DNA from: Artemia franciscana | Lineage: Eukaryota; Arthropoda; Branchiopoda; Anostraca; Artemiidae | Assembly (NCBI RefSeq): GCF_032884065.1 | Contig: NC_088867.1 | Location: 44,827,453 to 44,891,452 of the forward strand | Direction: 5' to 3' | DNA length: 64,000 nucleotides | In this document: in pieces, positions 1 through 40,060 of the stretch | Layout of the letters: the number at the start of each line of letters is the position of its first letter | Position numbering within the stretch: the stretch's first letter is position 1 | Notes under the pieces: model-generated | The model's database searches: none | The model's input: only the letters and a program-made list of their open reading frames with translations | Told to the model about the DNA's origin: nothing | Made by a program: the position numbers and the translations under genes

Positions 1-253
1 GCTAAATTTAATGTTAATTTTCACTCTAAATAATTACACGAGAAATTAACCTGAATTGAGCTTAGTGACGACAACCTCATTAGATACTGACAATTTGAAT
101 TTAGAAGACCTTGGCATTGTGACTGCGAGATTATGGCTGTTATCAAATTACACAAGAGAAAGGAGAAGGTTTTAACGAGTAACAATCGATAACTTGTAGT
201 GGACAGACTCCTAGTGATAACCTAAAAATATAGTTTTCTTTTATTTTAAAAGG
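1..253. other. Upstream flank of NAGK, no feature recognised
   Basis: AT-rich sequence immediately 5' of the NAGK start codon. It must contain the 5' UTR or promoter if exon 1 is the first exon, but no TATA box or other core element can be pointed to with confidence. Confidence 0.3.
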
Positions 254-27879
<27,626 letters not shown>

Positions 27880-27955
27880 TAAAACTAGTCATTCTTGGCT
27901 CCAGAAAGTTTGATCTTGTTTCCAATACAAGTTTTATGCTGAATTCTAAAAGTGA

Positions 27956-29640
27956 TTAAATAAAAAAAAAACAAGTTTTTTTAAATGAAAGTAAGGAGCG
28001 ACATTAAAACTTAAAACGAACAGAAATTACTCCGTATATGAAAGGGGCTTTTCCTCCTCGACACCCCGCTCCTTACGCTAAAGTTTTTTATTGTTTTAAA
28101 AAGTAGAGTTGCGAGAAAGAATCAAACTTTAGCGCAAGGAGCAGAGTGTCGAGGAGGAAAAGCCCCTTTCATATACGGAGTAATTTCTGTTCGTTTTAAG
28201 TTTTAATGTCGCTCCTTACTTTCATTTAAAAAAACTTGTTTTTTTTTATTTAATTTCTGAAAGTTTTTGAATTAATGCATGTCTGATTTTGGCTCTCCGT
28301 ACATAAATTACTAAAATGAAATTTGCATATTAATTATTTTTTTGGCTAAATGGCTTTCTCTTAGTTTTGATCAGACGATTTCGAGAAATAAAGGGTGGGG
28401 AAGGAGGTCTAGTTGCCTTCCAATTTTTCGGTTACTCAAAAAGGCAACTAGATCTTTTAATTTTTAAAGAACGTTTTTATTAGTAAAAATAAAAGTAACT
28501 TAAGAATTAACTTACGTAACAAACGTACATAACTTACGTTACGTTTTATCCCAATTCTTTAAGAATGACTCCTGAATCAGAAAGGCCGTAGAATAAATAG
28601 TTGAAATTATTTAAAAATTTTTAGCATAAAGAGTGAAGTATTTATCTCCTCCTAAATACCTCACTCTTTATGCTAAAGCACTTTTAGAACCCTTCATATG
28701 CATAATAATCTCTGTTCGTTTTAAGTTTTAATGCTTCTCCTTACTTTCAATTGAAAAAACTTTTTCATGTTTATATTTTCATTGTTTTTTTTTTATAGTA
28801 ATGCTAGAAAGTCCTGCGCCCTTTTCATTGAATTTCTCTTCCCCCATGAAATACTCCTCCAAGGAAAGATCCTCCCATATAGCCCCCTCCCCTGAACCCC
28901 ACACCCAAACCAAAAAAATCCCCCTGATAACATCAGTACACTTCCCAGTAACCATTACTGTATGTAAACATTGGTCAAAGTTTGTAACTTGCAGCCCCTC
29001 CCCCAGGGACTGTGGGGGGTAAGTCATCCCCAAAGACATAGTTATTATGGTTTTCGACTATGCGAAACAAAATGGCTATCTCAAAATTTTGATCCGTTGA
29101 CTTTGGGAAAAAAATGAGCGTGGGAGGGGGCCTAGGTGCCCTCCAATTTTTTTGGTCACTTAAAAAGGGCACTAGAACTTTTCATTTCCGTTAGAATGAG
29201 CCCTCTTGCAAAACTCTAGGACCACTTGGTCGATACGATGACCCCTGGGAAAAAACAAAAAACAAACAAAAAACAAATAAACACGCACCCGTGATTTGTC
29301 TTCTGGCAAAAAATACGAAATTCCACATTTTTGTAGATTGGACCTTGGAATTTTTTCTATAGGGTTCTCTGATAAGCTGAATGCGATGGTGCAATTTTCG
29401 TTAAGATCCTATGACTTTTAGGGGGTGTTACCCCCTATTTTCCAAAATAAGGCAAATTTTCTCAGGCTCGCAACTTTTGATGACAAAGACTAAATTTGAT
29501 GAAACTTATATATTTAAAATCAGCATAAAAATCCGATTGTTTTGATATATCTTTTAGTATCGAAATTCCGCTTTTTAGAGTTTCGTTTACTATTGAGCCG
29601 GGTCGCTCCTTACTACAGTTCGTTACCACGGACTGTTTGA
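27956..29640 (+). mobile_element. Fold-back element, copy D, most complete
   Basis: It begins TTAAATAAAAAAAAAACAAG. The first 298 bp (27956-28253) form an almost perfect inverted repeat with arms of about 130 bp around a loop of about 35 bp. The body resembles copies A and C. It has an internal palindrome at 28610-28680 and ends TATTGAGCCGGGTCGCTCC, then CAGTTCGTTACCACGGACTG and TTTGA at 29640. Frames inside are short and unlike any protein I know, so it looks non-autonomous. Confidence 0.85.
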
Positions 29641-30500
29641 AAATCAGGATTTGTCTATCACCCAAGATAATTTTCAGTTGGAATTTTTTTAATGGGTTTA
29701 AAACCCATTAAAATTTTAATGAAGTTTTTTAATGGGTTTAAATTGGTTTGTTTAAATTTCAAAATTGGGCTGTTTAATACTTGACGGGAAATTTAGGTTG
29801 ACCAAGAAACTTCTTCTACTGGGGCTCTTAATGGGGAAACTAGAAATACAATTTTGTATTGCTCACAGAATGTATGCAATGGTTTCTTCAACTTTTTTTA
29901 TCTTCTTAGAAATCCAACTTACAAATCCAGCCCTTTTCTAAAAAATCTTCTTAGAAAAAAAAGCCGAGTACGGCTAGTGCATAAACGTGTGAGTAATGGA
30001 AAAAATACGGCTGAACAGATGCATACATTATATGGAAAACTATGTACCCTTGGCAGGGAAATTTTATCGAGAAAATATTCAAAAAACGAGACAAATAAAA
30101 AAAAAACATAAAATCTTTAGGAGGAGGCATTTCCTGCCGAGGGTATACATTCTAAATGAAAACCTCGTTCGTCGTTTAATTCTGGGTGAGGGGGCTGACC
30201 TTTTTTGATTTGGGTTTATTGCTTTGAATTTTTCATTTTTTTTTTATTGGTTATTTCATTCCATGTTAATAGCTTTTGATTTTTCGATTTGGGTTTTGTT
30301 TCATTTTGATATCCACCTTGGTTGTTTTTGTCTTTTTGTTTATTTCCACCCTTTTTTCTGGTCTCAATCCAGTGGCGTATCTTTGTCAAAATGCTGGGGC
30401 GGGGTAAAGTTGGAGCCAATTTTGCCAAATAAAATAAAAATGACAATGAAAATTGAAAATTGAGCCATATAGTACCATAAAGGTATAGATATACTAATGA
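29641..30500. other. Intergenic stretch, nothing recognised
   Basis: AT-rich with poly-T/poly-A runs. An open minus frame at 30216-30653 is low-complexity and unsupported. Confidence 0.35.
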
Positions 30501-30504
30501 AAAC

Positions 30505-30790
30505 CGACATAGAGAAAAAAAATTCAAAAAAAGAAGACTTGAACTTTTGAGAGAAGATATAGAAGCCCTAAGAAATACCATAGACAAAAAAATATACGCT
30601 GCAACCACGAACAAATTTTCAAATATTTTTGTCGGACTCAGAACTAGAAACAAAAACCTCTACAGAAAAGTCCTTTAAAAAAAGATTATACGAAGAAGAC
30701 AAATGTACCAGCAGCTTCTACGCCAGACCCAGGCACGGCGAAGTGGCAGTCTAAACCCGCCAGCGTTTAGACTGCCATTTCGTACATAAA
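30505..30790 (+). pseudogene. Coding-like relic, Lys/Arg-rich, unidentified
   Basis: One + frame reads RRLELLREDIEALRNTIDKK, then IFVGLRTRNKNLYRKVL-stop. After a frame change comes KCTSSFYARPRHGEVAV. The composition is protein-like and suggests a helical segment, but I do not recognise the family. It ends in a perfect 13-bp hairpin (30744-30777). A transposon origin is likely but not shown. Confidence 0.35.
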
Positions 30791-31133
30791 CCTCGACGTT
30801 TTCAATGTCTATTGAATATTCTTTTGAAGGAGTCAACAGAGGGATCAGCAGGAATAATATCCCCAGGAAGATCGTTCTAGATGAAAGTGCAACGCTGGAT
30901 TAAGCATTTCTTCAAGTATTTGGTTCTTGGCGTATCCTCCTTTAGATAATTGAACCGAGCTATGTGCCTTAACGTCTGTCTTGTCGGTTAGATAAAGGGG
31001 GTAAATATACCAGAAAAAACACACCTACTGCCTTAATTTTACTTGTAAGATTCGTCCTTGAACAGTTTTATAGAGAGAATTTATTAAAAAAAAACACAAA
31101 AAAATATAAAAAAAAAATTTTGCCAAGAAAGCC

Positions 31134-31280
31134 TTATTGCTTACGTTCCTTTCTCGTTCGAGGGTCTAGGAGTTTACTTTTTATTTCGGCACGAATCTTT
31201 GCTAGGTTCTCGTCAAAGATGGCTGCAGGCTCGATCTTGAATTTAGTTTTTTTACGCAGGCTGTTCTCCCAAGCCTGCAT
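31134..31280 (-). CDS. Possible terminal exon or relic, 48 residues, unidentified
   Basis: The minus frame MQAWENSLRKKTKFKIEPAA continues through IFDENLAKIRAEIKSKLLDP to RKQ-stop. It is preceded by an in-frame TGA and an AG (GTGAAG), and AATAAA lies about 50 nt beyond the stop. That arrangement fits a 3'-terminal exon or the end of a transposon ORF. No family recognised. Confidence 0.3.
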   Translation of the reverse strand: MQAWENSLRKKTKFKIEPAAIFDENLAKIRAEIKSKLLDPRTRKERKQ

Positions 31281-31324
31281 TCTTCACTTTACCAAATCTA
31301 GATTTATGTTGTTCATTATTATAT

Positions 31325-32315
31325 TTTGATCTGACACTTTTTTTTAGGAGTTATAAGCTATTTTGCTTCTTAGTATGGGACGTGATCATCCCTTACTAGG
31401 TTGCTAGCTACCGCTGCAATCCCGATGTATATAGAAACTCCTTATATATCCTTTATATAGCCCTGATTACAAACAGGAAAGCCTACTGCTTTTCTTCTTT
31501 TTAAACAGCTCTCTATGATGTTCCAGCGCCCTGCTAGCTGAGGAGTAAAATCAGAAAAATATGTCTTTGATGCGGAATATTGTAGTTCAATCAAATTTTC
31601 TAGCTTTTCAAGCTAGTAGATTTTGCTCGCTAGTCAAGAAAAGGGACAGTAAGTTTACTATTTTGGGTTTTTGGACAAGGCGGTTCTAATAATATACTCC
31701 TTGTTTTGATCTGAAACTATTTTTAGGAGTTATGGGCTATTTTATTTCTTATTATTGGACGTGATCGTGTCTAACTAGGTTGCTAGCTACAGCTGCAACC
31801 CCGGCATAGATGTAACAAAAGGCACTAGATGTAGTAACTATGATTAAGAATTTGAAAGATAAGCGTGTATAAATGTTGAATTCAGTTCTTACGTTATATA
31901 TATTTATGGCGTCATTCATCAAGCTTGTACATGAAAATGAAGTTTTTTGTAAAAATATTTTACTCTGAATATATTTTTATGTCAAAAAGCAATAGATGTG
32001 GCAATTTCTTTTCAAATGAGTCATTAAACAGCTCCTATTGATGTTCCAGTGGGCTGGTAGCTAAGGAGAAAAACAGAATATAGCAGTTGAATTAGCGTTT
32101 CTTGTTTTTCAAGCCAGTAGCGTTTCCTCGTTATTCAAGCAAAGGGACGGCAAGTTTCATATATAGGGTTTTCGGACAAGGCGGTTTTAATGGTGTACTC
32201 CTTGTTTTGATCTGACACTATTTTTAGTAGTTATGGGCTATTGTATTTCTTAGCATAGGACGTCATCGCCTCTTACTAGGTTGCTAGTTTCCGCTGCAAC
32301 CTGGATGTATCGTCG
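31325..32315 (+). repeat. Three copies of a dispersed repeat, partly tandem
   Basis: The block TTTTGATCTGACAC...TTAGGAGTTATGGGCTATTT...GACGTGATC...TTACTAGGTTGCTAGCTAC...GCTGCAACC occurs at about 31329-31428, 31700-31803 and 32205-32303. An upstream block (AACAGCTC..ATGATGTTCCAG..GGGACAG..AAGTTT..GGACAAGGCGGTT) precedes the latter two. A fourth copy is at 61955-62083 and a partial one at 58868-58915. Confidence 0.8.
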
Positions 32316-33240
32316 CGGCAAGTGCAGGTCAAAGTAGAAATTAATATCGCTGAGCAGTACATCTAATTTAACCTTTAGGGTTTCATTGCACATCCCCTCT
32401 GAAATATATAAGTGACGCAAAAGCATAACTGTTGTATTTTCTTTAGTTTTATGTCATGGGGTGGTAAACCTGGAGTATCAATTGAATTGAAGAAACCTCA
32501 TCTCAGATTCAACATGTTTATTTTGTCTGAGAAAACCAGGAGGAAATACCTATTTTTGACCAGGGTATAAAATAGTACGGTGTACAGTAGTCCCGACGGT
32601 ACGGTGTTTGTTTTTTAGATTAATCAAATATTGGATAAGGCGTCCCGTAGACGTGCTTACTGTTGCAATAAAATTATCAATTTTCGACATATTAAACGTT
32701 CAAGTTTTGTAAGTTGTACTCTCACAGTATTTGACCCTCGTTGGATGAGTATTTAAAAGTTAGTCAGTATGTATGCGTAATTTTTATCAGTGTCGGTTTT
32801 ATTTTTCCTTTTGTTCACTCCTCTTAGTGAGTCTATGTTATGTATAGAGAGTAACAATAGATTATTATTATTACAGTTTCAGATATACGCCCCTAAAAAA
32901 AGTTAGATTCTTTTAACCCCAGGTGCCCCACGAATAATCTTATAAGGTAGGCTCATGTCATGGAGTAGATTCAAAGGTAGGAAAAATTTTGAATACCCAA
33001 TACATGTACATTACACATATGGGCAACTTGTGGCTCATGAGTCACATTTAGTTTTTTGAAAGCACTTAGAAAGAAATACAGAACAATAACGGAGATCGAC
33101 AGAAATGGAACTAATTTTCATTAAATTAAAAATAAAGAAAATACGATGAAAAATGTTATGCTATTCATTCCTAACGCTACCGTTATACGAACTATGAACC
33201 CGGTAAAAAAAAAAACAAAAAAAACAATGCCAAGTTTCAA
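32316..33240. other. Intergenic stretch, nothing recognised
   Basis: AT-rich intergenic sequence without an identified feature. Confidence 0.35.
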
Positions 33241-33289
33241 ACATAAATTCAGTCTACCAGCAATCAATAGCTATCATGCAAAAAAATGC

Positions 33290-33945
33290 TAATAAATGCT
33301 AATGCTAAATGCTAATAAACAAATCGAGGTGGTTGACCATTTCAAGTATTTTGGTCCTATTATATCTTTGGACGTCCTAATAGACCACGAAGCTGTTGCC
33401 CACTCGGTCAAGGCCTCTGGCATCCAAAGAAGGCTGTACCAAAGTAGGCTGAGCAACGTTTGAAAGATACCGATGATCCAACGTCCCACCAAAATGAAGA
33501 TCCTTGGAGCCTCAGTCAGTTCGATGCTCCTGTAAGGACCAGAGAGTTGGCCTGCAACTGCAGTCCAGTGCTGTCTCGATACTCTTCAATCTTAGTGACT
33601 CTGGAGAATTGAGGGAGTCTGATGGATAGACTTGGCCAGCAATGACCGCCTACGAAGTATGACTTCGCACTCTCTCTTTTCACACCAGGCTGCGTAGCGG
33701 ACAGTTCGCTGGTTTGGATATATTCTAGAGCTGCCTGCCGACACACCGGGTCAGATTATTTATGACTTTGAACGAGTCAGTAGTGGCAGGAACTGTCCAA
33801 GAGGAAGGCCCGATTTTCGGTATAATGGCAGTCTGAGGAAACTACTTGACTAGCTGAAATTTCGCTGTCAGATGATGCTGCCCACCCCACATGGAGAAAG
33901 TTGACGACGCTCTTAGCACTACCCCGGCATGAGGATTGAGTAAAG
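33290..33945 (+). mobile_element. Degenerate LINE ORF2 3' fragment
   Basis: The + frame NKQIEVVDHFKYFGPIIS matches the VD.FKYLGS.IS segment downstream of LINE RT catalytic motifs. Further on, shifted frames give pieces resembling RLRWFGHILRLP and a PRGRP tail. Multiple frameshifts make this a dead relic. Confidence 0.7.
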
Positions 33946-34055
33946 TAAGTAAGCAATAATGGCTATCAATATGTAAATATCTTTAATAATAGACGTTTCA
34001 ATTTTAATAATCTATATATATAAAAATAATTTGTATGTGTGTTATGTCTGTCGAG

Positions 34056-34238
34056 TGACGTCATGTTTGTGTCACCTGACGTCATGTTTGTCGACTGACG
34101 TCATTATAAGGATTGAGCTGTATGCGTCATGAAGTTGTTTGTCGACTGACGTCATGTTTGTCAACTCATGTTTGTCGACTGACGTCATTATAAGGATTGA
34201 GCTGTATGCGTCATGAAGTTGTTTGTCGACTGACGTCA
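34056..34238 (+). promoter_or_regulatory. Six TGACGTCA octamers at a Helitron 5' end
   Basis: TGACGTCA is its own reverse complement and equals the CRE consensus for CREB/ATF-type bZIP factors. It is joined to GTCGAC palindromes in most copies. The role is unknown: candidates are iterons bound by the Helitron Rep protein or a promoter/enhancer of the element. Confidence 0.5.
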
Positions 34239-34254
34239 TGTTTGTCAACTGATT

Positions 34255-34545
34255 AAATTACAGACGGGGACACCGGGACACAAATGGCGACCGGGACACC
34301 GGGAATATAAATGACGACCGGGAACCTCAAAGAGAAATTACAGACTGGGACACCGGGACACAGGGAATATAAAAGACGACCAGGACACAGGGACACAACT
34401 ACAACGGGGACGCCGGGGGCACAGGGGGGATATATAAATGACGACCGGGACACAGGGAATATAAATGGCGATCGGGACACTCAAAGAGAAATTGCAAACT
34501 AGGACACCGGGACTATAAATGACGACCGGGTCACAGGGACACATC
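34255..34545 (+). repeat. CCGGGACAC minisatellite (plus orientation)
   Basis: Irregular units such as GACACCGGGACACAGGGAAT followed by ATAAATGACGAC. Same array as 1400-1765 but on the opposite strand. Confidence 0.85.
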
Positions 34546-34716
34546 ATTAGAATAATGAGGTATAGATCTGAATACGGATTGTTTTTCCCATGGACAATTA
34601 TATGTTGCATGTTCAAGAGTCAGTAAACCTGACAATCTACAGACAATGGAACAGCGAAGAATGTTGTATATTCGCAAGTTTTACGAAGTTAAAACTGTGT
34701 CCCTATGTCCCACCTG

Positions 34717-35054
<338 letters not shown>

Positions 35055-35055
35055 T

Positions 35056-35480
35056 TTAACTACGTAAAACTTGCGAATATACAACATTCTTTGCTGTCCC
35101 ATTGTCTGTGCATATAAATAGATTGTCAGGTTTACCGACTCTTGAACATGCAATATATAATGGTCCAAGGTAAAACAATCCGTATTCAGATCTATACCTC
35201 ATGATTCTAATGATTGCCCTTGAGCTTTGTTGATGGTGATTGCTAATCGACCATTCCCTGTGTCGCCGTCGTCATTTATATACCCCCCTGTGCCCCCGGC
35301 GTCCCCGTTGTAGTTGTGTCCCTGTGTCCCGGTCATCATTTATATTCCCTGTGTCCCGTTCGTCATTTGTGTCCCGGTGTCTCAGTCTGTGATTTCTCTT
35401 CGAGTGTCCCGGGCGTCATTTATATTCCTTGTGTCCCGGTCGTCATTTGTATCCCGGTGTCCCGGTCTGTATATACATTC
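35056..35480 (-). mobile_element. Helitron piece: helicase C-terminus remnant plus minisatellite (unit 1)
   Basis: The minus strand encodes fragments around NKAQGQS and the terminal LYIRKFY region with frame breaks, followed by the TGTCCCGGTCGTCATTT array (35245-35478). Confidence 0.75.
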
Positions 35481-35727
35481 GTTTTTGAATTGGTGTTTTT
35501 TTTTAGTTTTTTACCTTTTTTTAGTTTTTTTAGTTATATCTCATGATTCTAATAATTGCCCTTGAGCTTTGTTGATGGTGATTGCTCATCGAACATTCCC
35601 TGTGTCCCCATCGTCATTTATATATCTCCTTGTGCCCCCCGGCGTCCCCGTTGTAGGTGTGTCCCTGTGTCCTGGTCGTCATTTATATTCCCTGTGTCCC
35701 GGTCGTCATTTGTATCCTGGTGTCAAA

Positions 35728-36313
35728 AGTATAGACGTCCACGAAATCAACAATATTGTTTTTACCAAGATTCGAGACCAGGCAGTCCTTTACAAGTCAG
35801 TCGACACAGTTTTGGAACCAAATGAAGCGGTTAATTATCCATCTGAATTTTTAAATTCCCTAGATCTTTCACGGTTTCCACCACACGTGCTACAACTAAA
35901 AATAGGCGTACCAATAATACTTTTAAGAAATATCAACCCACCAAAGCTTTGCAATGGCACGCGACTTGCCGTAAAAAAAACAAACAATGGAAAACCTAAT
36001 AGAGGCCACAATCTTGACAGGGCCTTTTGAGGGTGAGGCTGTTCTTATTCCTCGCATTCCCATGATTCCAACGGATCTGCCTTTTCAATTTAAAAGATTG
36101 CAATTCCCAATTCGATTAGCATTTGCAATCACCATTAACAGAGCTCAAGGTCAATCATTAGAAAAATGTGGTATAGATCTTAATACTGATTGTTTTTCCC
36201 ATGGACAATTGTACGTTGCATGTTCGAGGGTCCGTAAACCTGACAATCTATTTATATGCAGCGACAATTGGACAGCGAAGAATGTTGTATATTCGCGAGT
36301 TTTACGCAGTTAA
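35728..36313 (+). pseudogene. Helitron PIF1-like helicase C-terminus, frameshifted (unit 1)
   Basis: Encodes [35 protein letters not shown], then after a frame change in an A-run near 35978 FPIRLAFAITINRAQGQSLE (helicase motif VI) and [11 protein letters not shown], with a stop after VLRS. The 5' part is replaced by minisatellite sequence, so only the helicase C-terminus survives. Confidence 0.85.
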
Positions 36314-36492
36314 TTTGTATTGTATCTATCTATCTATCTATCTATATAAGAACAAGTTGTGTGTATGCATGTTTGTTTGTTTGTAAAAAGAGCGTTTGCA
36401 TATAACGTCATTATTAGTACATACGGCTTTGTATATGCACAGACAATGGGAAAGCCAAGAATGTTGTATATCTGCAATTTTTACGTAGTTTA

Positions 36493-36770
36493 ACTCCTGC
36501 AGACGAAATGAATGCTTGCCTGAAAAATTCTAATTTATGGGCACACGTAAAAATATTAAAATTAACTACAAATATGCGTGTCTGATTGCAAAACGATGAC
36601 TCTGGTCAAACATTTTCAGATCAATTGCTGGCAATTGGAAACGGAAAGCTCCCAGTAGACTCAATTTCAGGACGTATACAACTACCTGCTGATTTCTGTA
36701 ATTTAGTGACGTCCAAAAATGAATTGATTGAAAAAGTATTTCCGAATATTCTAAAAAATTATAAAAATAA
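36493..36770 (+). pseudogene. Helitron helicase middle fragment, cut by an inserted Helitron (unit 1)
   Basis: TPADEMNACLKNSNLWAHVK, KLTTNMRV (with an in-frame TGA after V), [16 protein letters not shown] through ILKNYKN. The frame stops exactly where the minus-oriented Helitron end CTAG begins at 36771. Confidence 0.85.
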
Positions 36771-37017
36771 CTAGCTGTTGGGGTGGCGCTTCGCGCCACC
36801 CCAACACCTAGTTGGTGGGGCGCTTCGCGCCCCCCAAGCCCCCCCGCGCGCGTAAGTCGTTACGCGCCATATTAGTTACGCGCCATTGTAGTTGTGTCCC
36901 TGTGTCCCACCTGTGAATAATGACGTCATATGCAAACGCTCTTTTTACAAACAAACAAACATGCATACACACAACTCGTTTTTATATAGATAGATAGATA
37001 GATAGATACAATACAAA

Positions 37018-37519
37018 TTAACTACGTAAAACTTGTGAATATACAACAGTCTTCGCTGTCCCATTGTCTGTGCGTATAAATAGATTGTCAGGTTTACCGA
37101 CCCTCAAAGATGCAACATACAATTGTACATTGGTAAAGCAATCTGTATTAAGATCTATACCGCATTTTTCTAGTGATTGCCCTTGAGCTTTGTTGATGGT
37201 GGTTGCAAATGTTAATCGAATTGGGAATTGCAATCTTTTAAATTGAAAAAGCAGATCCGTTGGAATCATGGGAATGCGAGGAATAAGAACAGCCTCACCC
37301 TCATAAGGCCCTGTCAAGATTGTGGCATCTATTAGGTTTTCCATTGTGTTTTTTTTACGGCAAGTCGCGTGCCATTACAAAGCTTTGGTGGGTTGATATT
37401 TCTTAAAAGTATTATTGGTACGCCTATTTTTAGTTGTAGCAGGTGTTGTGGACACCCTTAAGGATCTATGGAATTTAAAAATTCAGATGGATAATTAACC
37501 CCTTCATTTGGTTCCGAAA
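37018..37519 (-). pseudogene. Helitron helicase C-terminus, degenerate duplicate
   Basis: The minus frame has [20 protein letters not shown] through TINKAQGQSLEKCGIDL and ends VLRS-stop. It is preceded in a shifted frame by [17 protein letters not shown]. Several replacements of conserved positions (for example VASLRV for VACSRV) indicate relaxed constraint. Confidence 0.8.
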
Positions 37520-37525
37520 TACAAA

Positions 37526-38340
37526 TTAACTGCGTAAAACTTGCGAATATACAACATTCTTCGCTGTCCAATTCTCGCTGCATATAAATAGATTGTCAGG
37601 TTTACCGACCCTCGAACATGCAACGTACAATTGTCCATGGGAAAAACAATCAGTATTAAGATCAATACCACATTTTTCTAATGATTGACCTTGAGCTTTG
37701 TTAATGGTGATTGCAAATGCTAATCGAATTGGGAATTGCAATCTTTTAAATTGAAAAGGCAGATCTGTTGGAATCATGGGAATGCGAGGAATAAGAACAG
37801 CCTCACCCTCAAAAGGCCCTGTCAGGATTGTGGCCTCTATTAGGTTTTCCATTGTTTTTTTTACGGCAAGTCGAGTGCCATTGCAAAGCTTTGGTGGGTT
37901 TATATTTCTTAAAAGTATTATTGGTACGCCTATTTTTAGTTGTAGCACGTGTGGTGGAAACCCTGAAAGATCTATGGAATTTAAAAATTCAGATGGATAA
38001 TTAACCGCTTCATTTGGTTCCAAAACTGTGTCGACTGACTTGTAAAGGACTGCCTGGTCTTGAATCTTGGTCAAAACAATATTGTTGATTTCGTGGACGT
38101 CTATATTTTTGGGTGCGAGAATCGCTCTTTCACTTAGCCATTTATTATTTTTATAATTTTTTAGAATATTCGGAAATACTTTTTCAATCAATTCATTTTT
38201 GGACGTCACTAAATTACAGAAATCAGCAGGTAGTTGTATACGTCCTGAAATTGAGTCTACTGGGAGCTTTCCTTTTCCCATTGCCAGCAATTGATCTGAA
38301 AATGTTTGACCAGAGTCATCGTTTTGCAATCGGTTTGCAA
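37526..38340 (-). pseudogene. Helitron PIF1-like helicase C-terminal ~270 residues (unit 1)
   Basis: An uninterrupted frame from [16 protein letters not shown] through [39 protein letters not shown] and AITINKAQGQSLEKCGIDL to VLRS-stop. Motifs I-IV of the helicase and the Rep nuclease are absent. It is fused directly to the N-terminal repeat region in another frame. Confidence 0.85.
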
Positions 38341-38449
38341 TCAGATTGCTCTGATTCCTCGGCACGCTTTCTTCTCTTACTTTCTCTATCAGCAGCAAGC
38401 CTGATTTCTTGCTGTTCTTGTAATTCCTCGGCACGCTTTCTTTTCTTAC

Positions 38450-39045
<596 letters not shown>

Positions 39046-39295
39046 CGTTTTTGAATTGGTGTTTTTTTTTAGTTTTTTACCTTTTTTTTTAGTTTTTTTA
39101 GTTATATCTCATGATTCTAATAATTGTCCTTGAGCTTTGTTGATGATGATTGCTCATCGAACATTCCCTGTGTCCCCATCGTCATTTATATATCTCCTTG
39201 TGCCCCCCGGCGTCCCCGTTGTAGGTGTGTCCCTGTGTCCTGGTCGTCATTTATATTCCCTGTGTCCCGGTCGTCATTTGTATCCTGGTGTCAAA

Positions 39296-39881
39296 AGTAT
39301 AGACGTCCACGAAATCAACAATATTGTTTTTACCAAGATTCGAGACCAGGCAGTCCTTTACAAGTCAGTCGACACAGTTTTGGAACCAAATGAAGCGGTT
39401 AATTATCCATCTGAATTTTTAAATTCCATAGATCTTTCACGGTTTCCACCACACGTGCTACAACTAAAAATAGGCGTACCAATAATACTTTTAAGAAATA
39501 TCAACCCACCAAAGCTTTGCAATGGCACGCGACTTGCCGTAAAAAAAAAAAACAATGGAAAACCTAATAGAGGCCACAATCTTGACAGGGCCTTTTGAGG
39601 GTGAGGCTGTTCTTATTCCTCGCATTCCCATGATTCCAACGGATCTGCCTTTTCAATTTAAAAGATTGCAATTCCCAATTCGATTAGCATTTGCAATCAC
39701 CATTAACAGAGCTCAAGGTCAATCATTAGAAAAATGTGGTATAGATCTTAATACTGATTGTTTTTCCCATGGACAATTGTACGTTGCATGTTCGAGGGTC
39801 CGTAAACCTGACAATCTATTTATATGCAGCGACAATTGGACAGCGAAGAATGTTGTATATTCGCGAGTTTTACGCAGTTAA
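39296..39881 (+). pseudogene. Helitron helicase C-terminus, frameshifted (unit 2)
   Basis: Copy of 35728-36313. The A-run at the frameshift differs slightly between the units, and both are out of frame. Confidence 0.85.
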
Positions 39882-40060
39882 ATTGTATTGTATCTATCTA
39901 TCTATCTATCTATATAAGAACAAGTTGTGTGTATGCATGTTTGTTTGTTTGTAAAAAGAGCGTTTGCATATAACGTCATTATTAGTACATACGGCTTTGT
40001 ATATGCACAGACAATGGGAAAGCCAAGAATGTTGTATATCTGCAATTTTTACGTAGTTTA

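Noticed and set aside
30216-30653. 145-residue hydrophobic minus frame
   Set aside because: Composition follows poly-T/poly-A runs and no conserved motif is visible.
34253-34616. Pro/Val/Ser-rich frames in the 34.3-kb region (and at 1386, 35314, 38780, 43890)
   Set aside because: Translations of the Helitron minisatellite in both orientations.
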